58,446 bases of DNA from a virus: IMG/VR virus record IMGVR_UViG_3300020711_000011, positions 1 to 58,446 of that record. One strand, given 5' to 3'. The notes below the pieces were generated by a model, which was given only the letters and a program-made list of their open reading frames with translations, ran no database searches and was not told the origin of the DNA. Below are positions 51,187 through 57,971 of this stretch, piece by piece (positions within the stretch are counted from its first letter, which is position 1; every line of letters starts with the position of its first letter). The translations under genes were made by a program, and so were the position numbers.

Positions 51187-51519
51187 CTAAATTTGTTCAA
51201 GGTAATCTCTAAGAATCGAACACTTTTCGTACTCTTCGGTCTTTACGAAATAGTTCATCATAAATTCCAGAGTTGCCTTTAATTTTACCATTGCTTCAGG
51301 ATCCAAATTAACCATTTGTCTTGTAGCATTGATGTCTAAACCGTGCATTTGTATGGTTTCGTAATTAAACCTAACATATCCATCGATCGCCTTTTCAAAG
51401 ATTTCATTTGCTTTCATTTTGTCTTCTGAAGAGAAGTCATCTGGAAATTCATTGTCATTGAAATTTTCTTCAAAGCCATCTTCGTCATCAAAAAAGTCGT
51501 CGTTAAAATCGTCAATCAT
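51187..51519 (-). CDS. EYEKC-motif protein, copy 3
   Basis: A 110-residue acidic protein. Residues 1-35 are strongly acidic (FNDDFFDDEDGFEENFNDNE), and the C-terminal 25 residues (MMNYFVKTEEYEKCSILRD) match EYEKC copies 1 and 2; EKCxxLRD is closest to a UVR motif. It is a single-gene unit: promoter C (51538-51572) is 18 bases upstream, and a hairpin lies downstream. Early expression of a short acidic protein suggests a host-directed role; no function known. Confidence 0.7.
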   Translation of the reverse strand: MIDDFNDDFFDDEDGFEENFNDNEFPDDFSSEDKMKANEIFEKAIDGYVRFNYETIQMHGLDINATRQMVNLDPEAMVKLKATLEFMMNYFVKTEEYEKCSILRDYLEQI

Positions 51520-51537
51520 AAGTTATTTATTTAATTT

Positions 51538-51572
51538 ATGTAAATATAAACAATTTATCTGATACGGTAAAA
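51538..51572 (-). promoter_or_regulatory. Early-type promoter C (ACCGTATCA-N7-TGTTTATATTTACAT)
   Basis: Third copy of the early element on the minus strand: TTTTACCGTATCA, 7 bases, TGTTTATATTTACAT, 18 bases upstream of the ATG at 51519. It differs from copies A and B by one G-to-A change in the conserved box. Confidence 0.75.
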
Positions 51573-51578
51573 TTTATT

Positions 51579-51953
51579 TTAAGAAATTTTAACCTTTTTT
51601 ACAGTTTTTTCTGGTTTAACAGATTCAAATCCAATTGTCAATATTCCATTAATCAAAGATGCTTCAACCTTATTTAAATTTTTAATTTTAAATGATGTTT
51701 CAAAGCTTCTTTTATAAAAGGTTTCGTCTTCTGATTTGATTTCTGCTGAAATTTTCAGTAAATCATTTTCAATTTCGATGTTTAATTCTTCTTGAGAATA
51801 TCCTGGTACGATAAATATTATCGAATCATCATGAACAGTATAAGACGGATAAGAATACGTGGTCGTTGTTTTTTTCCATCCTATTGGATCATACGTTAAT
51901 AATCTTTCTAAATCATGCAGGTCGCTGGTTCTAGTGTTAAATAGTGAAAACAT
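51579..51953 (-). CDS. Small heat-shock protein (Hsp20/alpha-crystallin)
   Basis: A 124-residue Hsp20-family chaperone. The alpha-crystallin domain is at about residues 35-115: YTVHDDSIIFIVPGYSQEEL, then LNIEIENDLLKISAEIKSED, KRSFETSFKIKN and ASLINGILTIGFES, the A-x-x-x-x-G-h-L pattern. A short C-terminal tail has VKI, a possible I-x-I-type motif. Such proteins hold unfolded clients for Hsp70/DnaJ. Small Hsp20 genes occur in cyanophages and other T4-like phages. It lies near DnaJ and may work with it. Confidence 0.9.
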   Translation of the reverse strand: MFSLFNTRTSDLHDLERLLTYDPIGWKKTTTTYSYPSYTVHDDSIIFIVPGYSQEELNIEIENDLLKISAEIKSEDETFYKRSFETSFKIKNLNKVEASLINGILTIGFESVKPEKTVKKVKIS

Positions 51954-52037
51954 ATTTTTTAAGTTTTAATTTTCTGGATTATTCCATTACTAATATACCT
52001 ATAAAAACTGTGCCATTCAATATAAATTAATATAAAA

Positions 52038-52052
52038 ATGACATATTGTCAT
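52038..52052. promoter_or_regulatory. Inverted repeat ATGACA-TAT-TGTCAT
   Basis: Perfect 6-bp inverted repeat with 3-base spacer, placed between the exonuclease stop (52057) and the Hsp20 start (51953), in a 103-base gap that also holds TATA-like sequences. It could be an operator for Hsp20; no T-run supports termination. Confidence 0.4.
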
Positions 52053-52056
52053 ACTT

Positions 52057-52797
52057 TTAAGATTCAAATGGTAAAACTGTCATACCACTTAATCTTAATA
52101 AGACATTTCCAGTCGCTTTGACGTCTCTTTCGCAGTATTGTATAATTTGATCCAGGTTACCCTTCCAATAGTTTGAAGATACTTCACCACCTTCCATCTG
52201 TTCCTTTGGCGATGGGATCCCCAGTGATTCGCATACAACTCCTAGTTTTGCAGAGGTCCAACCACCAAACTTCCAGATCTCTGCGGTATCTAATAAACAG
52301 TTATCCCATGGTTTGATTTTTTGCATATGCAACTGATGTGGCAATTTAACTCCTAACATCATTGCCTTTCTACAAATAAAAGGTATATCGAATCCTTTAA
52401 TGTAGTGTCCTACGATTTTAATCGATGGAACCTTTGAAAAGATAGTTCCTAGGACTCCTAAGAATTCTTCCAACATTTGTTTTTCATCTCCACTGAAAGT
52501 TCTTACTTTGAAATCTACAGGTTCATCCAATTCATTAAATTTGATTTGACCCATTGAGATGCAAACCAATCTTGCCCATTCTGGATATAATGGCGACTGT
52601 GTGTTATATAAACCTTCTTCATTAAGCTTAATGAGATCAGGTCTCTCTTGCCGAATTGCTTTACATTTTTCATCCCACCAGCTCTTCATATTAGAATTGC
52701 TTGGTAATGAATCCAACCACTCATTATAATCTGCGTGCGATGACGCAGTTTCAATGTCAATAAACAACATTGTTTTTAACTCTTCTACTTTATACAT
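52057..52797 (-). CDS. DnaQ-like / PolB-type 3'-5' exonuclease
   Basis: A 246-residue DEDD exonuclease starting MYKVEELKT (ATG 52795-52797), one base after the upstream stop; a longer frame to 52821 would overlap that gene. Motifs: Exo I MLFIDIETASS with Asp14 and Glu16, Exo II region VGHYIKGFDIPFICRKA, and Exo III IIQYCERDVKAT (Tyr and Asp). These fit the predicted 3'-5' exonucleases related to DNA polymerase B. The insertion with WWDEKCKAIRQERPDLIKL lies after Exo I. Probable roles are proofreading-like trimming or degradation of DNA ends. Separate from any polymerase gene in this window. Confidence 0.85.
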   Translation of the reverse strand: MYKVEELKTMLFIDIETASSHADYNEWLDSLPSNSNMKSWWDEKCKAIRQERPDLIKLNEEGLYNTQSPLYPEWARLVCISMGQIKFNELDEPVDFKVRTFSGDEKQMLEEFLGVLGTIFSKVPSIKIVGHYIKGFDIPFICRKAMMLGVKLPHQLHMQKIKPWDNCLLDTAEIWKFGGWTSAKLGVVCESLGIPSPKEQMEGGEVSSNYWKGNLDQIIQYCERDVKATGNVLLRLSGMTVLPFES

Positions 52798-52798
52798 A

Positions 52799-53047
52799 TT
52801 ACGCTTCTTTAATGATGTCAAAAATTGAGCAAGGATAGATCCAATACGCTCTATTTAATTTCTTAGCGTCTGCTGGATCGGCTGGTACGTGGAAACTGTA
52901 CCATTTATAACCATAATGTTTGGTTAGATCTTCATTGACTGAGGCTAAAACTCCTACTCTTTGTGAAAAACCACCGAATAGAAATTCATATTCCTTGCCA
53001 ACTTTAGGATTTGCAACGTTAATAGGTCTTGCTTCTTTTTTTGCCAT
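52799..53047 (-). CDS. Small hypothetical protein
   Basis: An 82-residue protein starting MAKKEARPINVANPKVG; the first ATG (53045-53047) is preferred to a TTG extension to 53068, which would lie on the promoter. It is beta-rich with aromatic residues (GKEYEFLFGGFSQRVGVLAS, KHYGYKWYSFHVP) and ends with a short helix. The promoter has TATATTTG at about 16 bases upstream. Unknown function; coupled to the exonuclease gene. Confidence 0.55.
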   Translation of the reverse strand: MAKKEARPINVANPKVGKEYEFLFGGFSQRVGVLASVNEDLTKHYGYKWYSFHVPADPADAKKLNRAYWIYPCSIFDIIKEA

Positions 53048-53063
53048 AAGAATTAATTTATAA

Positions 53064-53080
53064 GACAAATATAAAACAAA
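53064..53080 (-). promoter_or_regulatory. Bacteroidota-type promoter -7 element
   Basis: GTTTTATATTTGTC on the minus strand, 16 bases upstream of the ATG at 53047, with a TATATTTG box and poly-T tracts at the expected -33 distance. No ACCGTGTCA motif is present. Confidence 0.55.
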
Positions 53081-53114
53081 TTTTTCAAACTAAAAAATAT
53101 TTTTCAATATTTTT

Positions 53115-53354
53115 TTAAAAACTTGTTCCTGTTTGATCATCCCAAGTATGGGATTGTCTTATTTTGCAAAATTGCTCGTAATTAATAGTTACTGCAACAT
53201 ATCCTCCTGTGACTGAGTAGGGGGCTTCACTCTCGGAGAACCAATACGGAGGGGTCTCTTCGATTCTATCATTTAGAAAATCGAAAAGTTCATCTATTTG
53301 CATGTGATGTACGTGGACTGTTATAACCATGCAATTGTTATTTGGATATCCCAT
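53115..53354 (-). CDS. Small hypothetical protein
   Basis: A 79-residue protein starting MGYPNNNCMVITVHVHHM, with a strand-helix-strand pattern (ITVHVHHMQIDELFDFLNDR, YVAVTINYEQFCKIRQ). No known family. It overlaps the ATP-grasp gene stop by one base and may be its small partner; this is only positional. Confidence 0.5.
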   Translation of the reverse strand: MGYPNNNCMVITVHVHHMQIDELFDFLNDRIEETPPYWFSESEAPYSVTGGYVAVTINYEQFCKIRQSHTWDDQTGTSF

Positions 53355-54307
53355 TATTTTTGTACTTTCCAGTTTGGATTTTGTTTCATGTTCTGTTTAA
53401 TATCTGCATCTCTAAATTCTTTCAATAACTTTTCAGTATCTCCAGAAATTTGAGTTTGGTAATAATCTTGGTAGATTCTTTGGTACACCATCGACATTAC
53501 TCCAAATAAGGCTCCAGGTTCTGAATTCATTTCGAACACGTAGATCTTATCCTTCTTATCCACTGCGATATCGATCGCATAAAAGTCTAAGTCATAATGT
53601 TGCTCGATAAAATAATCGCATGCTTTTAAGAATGCATCAGAAGGTGAACCCTTCATTAAAGTATATCCAAAGTTTGTTTCATCCTCAGGATCCTTTTCAC
53701 CGATATCTTCGGTCTCTTCATCCATCGGTATTCTAGTACACCATTGTAATATCTCTCCTCTCCATAGAAAGAATCTATATTCCTGTTTGATATCGATCTT
53801 TTCACCAAAAGAAGTAAATTGACGTAGATCTGCTTTATCCATGTCTTCTTGCGTATCAAACACTTGAATTCCTAATCCGCTATGATTGTTATCCGGTTTT
53901 GCAACTATCGGAAACTTTAATTCACTAATGTCCTTTGGATCAAATACAGTTGGAATGATGTATGGACTTTTTGCGTGTAATTTATAAAATTCTGATTTGG
54001 ATGCTACTCTCTTTTTTGCATCAATCCAATTATAAACTTGTTTCTCTCTAATAGCTCCAGATTTTAAGAACTTTTGTAGGGTCTCAGTATCGTAATTTAA
54101 AACTGGTAAATCTTTCTTGATCGATGAATCCTTGTCATCTCTAACGGCAATTACCCAATAATCTCGGGTTGAATAGTCTGGGCCAGTGATAAATGAATTC
54201 TTAAGTCTTTTTCTTCTGGTAATCATTACCTTCTGAAATTCTTCACGAACATATGCTTCCTGCATAAACTGTTCGAACATCATTATTTTAGTTAGAGATT
54301 TCTTCAT
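53354..54307 (-). CDS. ATP-grasp ligase with FEQFMQE N-terminus
   Basis: A 317-residue ATP-grasp protein. Seen: FPIVAKPDNNHSGLGIQVFD (Lys137 and the Gly-rich loop at 143-147), IDIKQEYRFFLWRGEILQW (Glu176), DFYAIDIAVDKKDKIYVF (Asp246) and FEMNSEPGAL with Glu259 and Asn261 binding Mg-ATP. The enzyme probably joins a carboxylate to an amine, as in RimK or glutathione synthetase type ligases; its substrate is unknown. The N-terminus MKKSLTKIMMFEQFMQEAY contains the F-E-x-F-h-x-E motif shared with three other proteins and T4-like head targeting. A TATATACA box sits 2 bases upstream of the ATG. Confidence 0.85.
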   Translation of the reverse strand: MKKSLTKIMMFEQFMQEAYVREEFQKVMITRRKRLKNSFITGPDYSTRDYWVIAVRDDKDSSIKKDLPVLNYDTETLQKFLKSGAIREKQVYNWIDAKKRVASKSEFYKLHAKSPYIIPTVFDPKDISELKFPIVAKPDNNHSGLGIQVFDTQEDMDKADLRQFTSFGEKIDIKQEYRFFLWRGEILQWCTRIPMDEETEDIGEKDPEDETNFGYTLMKGSPSDAFLKACDYFIEQHYDLDFYAIDIAVDKKDKIYVFEMNSEPGALFGVMSMVYQRIYQDYYQTQISGDTEKLLKEFRDADIKQNMKQNPNWKVQK

Positions 54308-54309
54308 GT

Positions 54310-54317
54310 TGTATATA
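54310..54317 (-). promoter_or_regulatory. TATATACA late-type promoter box
   Basis: TATATACA on the minus strand, 2 bases upstream of the ATP-grasp ATG at 54307. Divergent from the plus-strand box at 54330-54337 in the same 33-base gap. Confidence 0.45.
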
Positions 54318-54329
54318 TTCTCATCTCTA

Positions 54330-54337
54330 TATATAAA
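54330..54337 (+). promoter_or_regulatory. TATATAAA late-type promoter box (plus strand)
   Basis: TATATAAA on the plus strand, ending 3 bases before the ATG at 54341, the only plus-strand gene. It mirrors the minus-strand boxes and shows the element is used in both directions. Confidence 0.5.
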
Positions 54338-54340
54338 TCG

Positions 54341-55219
54341 ATGAGAAAAGCTATCTGGGTTTTAGAGAATGTCGATGGAAATCGTGAGTTTTATACCAGC
54401 GTTAAAATTTTAATGCTGCTTTCAAGTGTCATCAATTGGAAAAGATACAATGAAACCAATAACGCGCTGCATACGGATTCAATGACCTTGGCAGTCCTAA
54501 GCAACCTAGGAGTCTTGGATCTATGGGATGAAATTCATACCAACATAATAGACCAAGAGACTGTGATTGATAAGAGATCTTATTGGGCATCTTCTAAATT
54601 AAGAGTATTAATTAATCAAACTGAACCGGTTACATTGGTTGATTATGACTTTATAACATACACTAATTTGACAGAACTTGGAAAGGATTCCGCTTTTGTT
54701 TATTCATACGATGAAAATGGAACTCAATCATATTTTGGAGGAACTAATCCAGATGTTAAAAAATTAAATAACATTCCAGATTTTTTAAAAAGAAGTAAAA
54801 GCCTAGATGCTGCTAATGTTTCATATCTTTCTTTTAATGATATCGAATTTCAGTTAGAATATGCAAAGTATTCTTTGGCATGTATCGAAGAATTTTCTGA
54901 AATGGGAGTAAAGGGTACAAGCTATCTAACTTTTGCCGAACAAAAAATATTAAAGCAACTTGCGTTACATCTTGGTGTTAAACACGTTCCATTGATTAAA
55001 AATGAATTTAAATCTTCAAAGCAAGGATTTATAAATGTGATGAATCCTGATGGAATATGGCATGTTGATGATGCAAATTTTAAATTTAAACACATCGGTA
55101 CCGATAAAGCATTTATAAAAAATGGAGATCCAACCTTTATTTTTTTATGTAATAGTATAAGATCCAAAATCGATCAAGCTCATTTGGATAGAATCTTAGA
55201 ATTAGATCAACCGTTATAA
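54341..55219 (+). CDS. Putative glycosyltransferase-like protein (only plus-strand gene)
   Basis: A 292-residue protein, read opposite to every other gene. It begins MRKAIWVLENVDGNREFYTS and contains YNETNNALHTDSMTLAVLSN and VTLVDYDFITYTNLT with Asp101-Tyr-Asp103, a DxD-like motif as in GT-A enzymes. The pattern AxxSNxxVxxxWD with a later DxD resembles polysaccharide or GT32-type sugar transferases of Bacteroidota. No catalytic confirmation is possible. It converges with the GT2 gene (overlap 55207-55219) and diverges from the ATP-grasp gene, so it looks like an inserted module, possibly modifying a fibre or host glycan. Confidence 0.5.
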   Translation: MRKAIWVLENVDGNREFYTSVKILMLLSSVINWKRYNETNNALHTDSMTLAVLSNLGVLDLWDEIHTNIIDQETVIDKRSYWASSKLRVLINQTEPVTLVDYDFITYTNLTELGKDSAFVYSYDENGTQSYFGGTNPDVKKLNNIPDFLKRSKSLDAANVSYLSFNDIEFQLEYAKYSLACIEEFSEMGVKGTSYLTFAEQKILKQLALHLGVKHVPLIKNEFKSSKQGFINVMNPDGIWHVDDANFKFKHIGTDKAFIKNGDPTFIFLCNSIRSKIDQAHLDRILELDQPL

Positions 55220-56427
55220 ACTAAATTCACAGCGCCTTGTTCTTCTCCATATATTGATGGAGTATCTATTGGATGGTGAGGATTTTGTTCGTATGCCCAA
55301 TCTTTAACTCCAAGCTCTTTAAATCTTTTTACAATTTTCTCGTTATAATAGAGCATGATTGTTTTGACTCTTCGTTGAATATCAGCTCTAGTACGATCTT
55401 GCGTATTCATTTCAGTTCCATCATTATATAAAAATTGAATATAAAGGGTTTTCGGTATATGAACCATTTTTGTATTAAGAAAAGTTCTTATGATTAACTC
55501 ATAATCATCTGCTATAGTTAATCCACGAGCATGTCCACCAATCTCAAAATAGGTTGAACGCCTCCATGCTCTAATATGATTTGGAACTCCAACAATATGT
55601 CTAATTGTTTTAGGATTTATAGGAGGAGTAATCGAAGATTGTACCTCATGACCCATAACATAGTCAGTTCTATATGTTCCATATCCAAGCGCAAAACCTT
55701 CTCCATAAATATTAGATTTCCAATCAATTGAAACTTCAGGTGCATCTGAATAAAAGAATCCGGCATCTGGAAACATCTGAGACGCTTTATATAAGTGTTC
55801 TGCACAATCAGGAGTCAATAGGTCATCATGATCCAGCTCTGCCAATATTTCACCTTTACACATGCATGCTGCTCGCCACTTAACCTCTCCTATCAAACCG
55901 CCACTTTTTTCTTTAAAATCATAAACTCTAACCCTAGTATCTTTATCTGCTAAATCTTCTGCGATCTTTAATGTTATACCATCATCATTTGAATCGTTCA
56001 CCATCACCCATTCCCAATTATTGTGGGTTTGGTTTTTAAGAGATTCGTAAGTTTTGTATAGTTTTTCTTTGGTATTGTATATTGGAGTAAAGAACGAAAT
56101 CAATTCCTTTCTATCGGTAATATTTAGAATATCGTGCATTGCAACTCGATATGCCATATCTCCCATGAGTGATGATTGCTCTTTAACGTTTATCCATTTC
56201 CTTCTAATTTCTAAAGGAGCTACAAATAGCTTTGGCAAACTTGATTCATCTTGAACACACGATAATATCGCATCGGGTTTAAATCGATTAATGACTTGAA
56301 ATATTTCATCATCATTATTAATATACTCAACCTCAAGTTCAGAAGATTCATAGTACACTGGATTATTTGTTGTTAGGACTGGAGTCCCTTCACCGATAAA
56401 TAGAATCCTTGGATTTCTTACTTTCAT
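55207..56427 (-). CDS. Family 2 glycosyltransferase
   Basis: A 406-residue GT2 enzyme. The first about 105 residues form a separate alpha/beta domain (RNPRILFIGEGTPVLTT). Then the GT-A fold: ELISFFTPIYNTKEKLYKTY, WVMVNDSNDDG, LAELDHDDLLTPDCAEHLY (DxD within ELDHDD, residues 197-202), and the acceptor region IVGVPNHIRAWRRSTYFEIGG with ADDYEL as the catalytic acid region (about 300-325). It likely transfers a nucleotide-sugar residue to a protein or glycan. Neighbours are two 2OG oxygenases and a second GT-like gene, suggesting protein glycosylation or surface glycan change. Confidence 0.88.
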   Translation of the reverse strand: MKVRNPRILFIGEGTPVLTTNNPVYYESSELEVEYINNDDEIFQVINRFKPDAILSCVQDESSLPKLFVAPLEIRRKWINVKEQSSLMGDMAYRVAMHDILNITDRKELISFFTPIYNTKEKLYKTYESLKNQTHNNWEWVMVNDSNDDGITLKIAEDLADKDTRVRVYDFKEKSGGLIGEVKWRAACMCKGEILAELDHDDLLTPDCAEHLYKASQMFPDAGFFYSDAPEVSIDWKSNIYGEGFALGYGTYRTDYVMGHEVQSSITPPINPKTIRHIVGVPNHIRAWRRSTYFEIGGHARGLTIADDYELIIRTFLNTKMVHIPKTLYIQFLYNDGTEMNTQDRTRADIQRRVKTIMLYYNEKIVKRFKELGVKDWAYEQNPHHPIDTPSIYGEEQGAVNLVYNG

Positions 56428-56432
56428 ATAAA

Positions 56433-57365
56433 TTATTCTACGTCAAAGAAAAATAGTTGAAAAAATCTGGCATTGTTGATTGCATCTCCGAAATATTTGG
56501 TAGCTGCATGAATTCTTTTGGAATTAAAGAGAACCAATCTGTTATAGACATTTGCAACCTCATCCATTAATTCATATTGGGTGCTATCATAGAAGTTTAA
56601 TTCATTGCTAAGACCTTTAAATGTATCATTGAATTCTTTTTGATTTGAATCATCTACATTTTCAAATATTGTAGCACCTGTATACTTGCTCTTATAGAAT
56701 GCAGTTCCAGTATTAACTGGAGCATCTGGAGTTAAAAATACCATTGCTGCGTATGTTTGAGTATCTACATGATACACGATAGGATCTTGTGCTGTACAAT
56801 ATTGAAAAACTCCATTAGCATATCTTGGATGATTCCAATTAGTTACCTTACGACCTATAATCTTTTCAAACTTCTCTTTGGTACCATTCAAAATAAATGC
56901 ATTTCCTTTTGTACGTTTACCTTTATGATAATCAGAATCCTTGTACTCTAAATTATTAATAGCATAATCTCTAATCAAATCTGGATCCGCATAAAAATTA
57001 TCTACAACAATAAGATCTTTGTGATCCCTATTAAATCCAGAATAATACGCGATCCAAAATTTAAATGAATCCAATATCTTAATTAACGTAGTGCTTTCTT
57101 TAAGTTGTATGCTAAAAGGTTTATCAATTTCATTAGCATTGATAGTTATTTTAAATCCTATCATTGTATTGCCTAATAGAGGATACGCATCTTTCACATC
57201 AGTTCTCAGAAATTTAATATATGAAATTTCTCGGGTATCAATTACAAACTTTTCTATTTCTCTATAAATATTAAAGATCCAACCCTGTATTTCATAGGTA
57301 TCTTTATTCTGATGAACTTTATCGACATACATCCTTGTAGACGCATCAAATGTCTCGTGTGCCAT
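56433..57365 (-). CDS. 2OG-Fe(II) oxygenase (DUF6445-like) with N-terminal domain
   Basis: A 310-residue protein. The first 100 residues are a beta domain (TYEIQGWIFNIYREIEKFVI). The rest is a 2-oxoglutarate/iron dioxygenase: IVYHVDTQTYAAMVFLTPDA (His199-x-Asp201), LVLFNSKRIHAATKYFGD (His286) and NNARFFQLFFF (Arg300, the 2OG-binding residue). The HxD...H...R set is complete. It lies between the GT2 gene and another oxygenase. Hydroxylation of a protein side chain, possibly Pro or Lys of fibre repeats, is the leading hypothesis. Confidence 0.8.
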   Translation of the reverse strand: MAHETFDASTRMYVDKVHQNKDTYEIQGWIFNIYREIEKFVIDTREISYIKFLRTDVKDAYPLLGNTMIGFKITINANEIDKPFSIQLKESTTLIKILDSFKFWIAYYSGFNRDHKDLIVVDNFYADPDLIRDYAINNLEYKDSDYHKGKRTKGNAFILNGTKEKFEKIIGRKVTNWNHPRYANGVFQYCTAQDPIVYHVDTQTYAAMVFLTPDAPVNTGTAFYKSKYTGATIFENVDDSNQKEFNDTFKGLSNELNFYDSTQYELMDEVANVYNRLVLFNSKRIHAATKYFGDAINNARFFQLFFFDVE

Positions 57366-57386
57366 ATTTAAAATATTTAAATGTGA

Positions 57387-57971
57387 TTATTTAAAGTGTG
57401 ATCCACCAACCCAAAGAACCAATGACTTTCTTAAGCCTTTTGTAACCGGAGTTACTCTATGTAGCACATAAGAAGGAAATAAGACTCCGACTCCTTTACC
57501 TCTTGGACCTTGTTTCGGTTCATTTCCACCAAACCAAAGTTCTAAATCTCCACCTTCGTATTCTTCGGTATCACTCATTTGAACGGTGATCGAAATTTTA
57601 CGATGTGACATATTACCTGGTCCACAATCCATGTGCCATGTGTAATGTCCACCTTCTTCTGCATAATATTCAGTGTATTGAATTAATTCAGTTGCAGAAT
57701 ATAGATCAAAATGCCAAATTGCATTATTTGCAGTTGCTGCAAGCTTGGTTAATTTTTCGTATAACCAAATCCATTTTTGATCTTTTGGAATCCATTTAAT
57801 TCTAGAACTTCTAATTTCTTTACTGCTTTCTTCTCCTTCATCGCCAAGCTTTGCTTTGGCTGAAGATACTACAGCTAAATCTTTTTCAATTTTATCTAAT
57901 TCAATATCAGTGAAGATATTGCTATACCAGTAATAATTATCTGGTGTGTTGTGTGGTTGAACGTATTGCAT
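57387..57971 (-). CDS. 2OG-Fe(II) oxygenase (prolyl 4-hydroxylase type)
   Basis: A 194-residue dioxygenase. Active-site residues: HYTWHMDCGPG (His113-x-Asp115 iron ligands), VLFPSYVLHRVTPVTKG (His171) and LRKSLVLWVGG (Arg181). The EYEGGDLELWFGG strand before them is typical of PKHD/P4H enzymes. Related small oxygenases are widespread in cyanophages and other T4-like phages and hydroxylate proteins or free amino acids. It is transcribed with the other oxygenase 22 bases downstream. A terminator lies upstream (58008-58036), so it begins a new unit. Confidence 0.88.
   Translation of the reverse strand: MQYVQPHNTPDNYYWYSNIFTDIELDKIEKDLAVVSSAKAKLGDEGEESSKEIRSSRIKWIPKDQKWIWLYEKLTKLAATANNAIWHFDLYSATELIQYTEYYAEEGGHYTWHMDCGPGNMSHRKISITVQMSDTEEYEGGDLELWFGGNEPKQGPRGKGVGVLFPSYVLHRVTPVTKGLRKSLVLWVGGSHFK

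Noticed and set aside
51993-52015. TGGCAC sequence upstream of the Hsp20 gene resembling a sigma-54 -24 box
   Set aside because: No GC at the matching -12 position; AT-rich promoter elements explain the region better.
52798-52821. Longer start for the 3'-5' exonuclease
   Set aside because: Would overlap the upstream gene by 23 bases, while an ATG lies one base after its stop.
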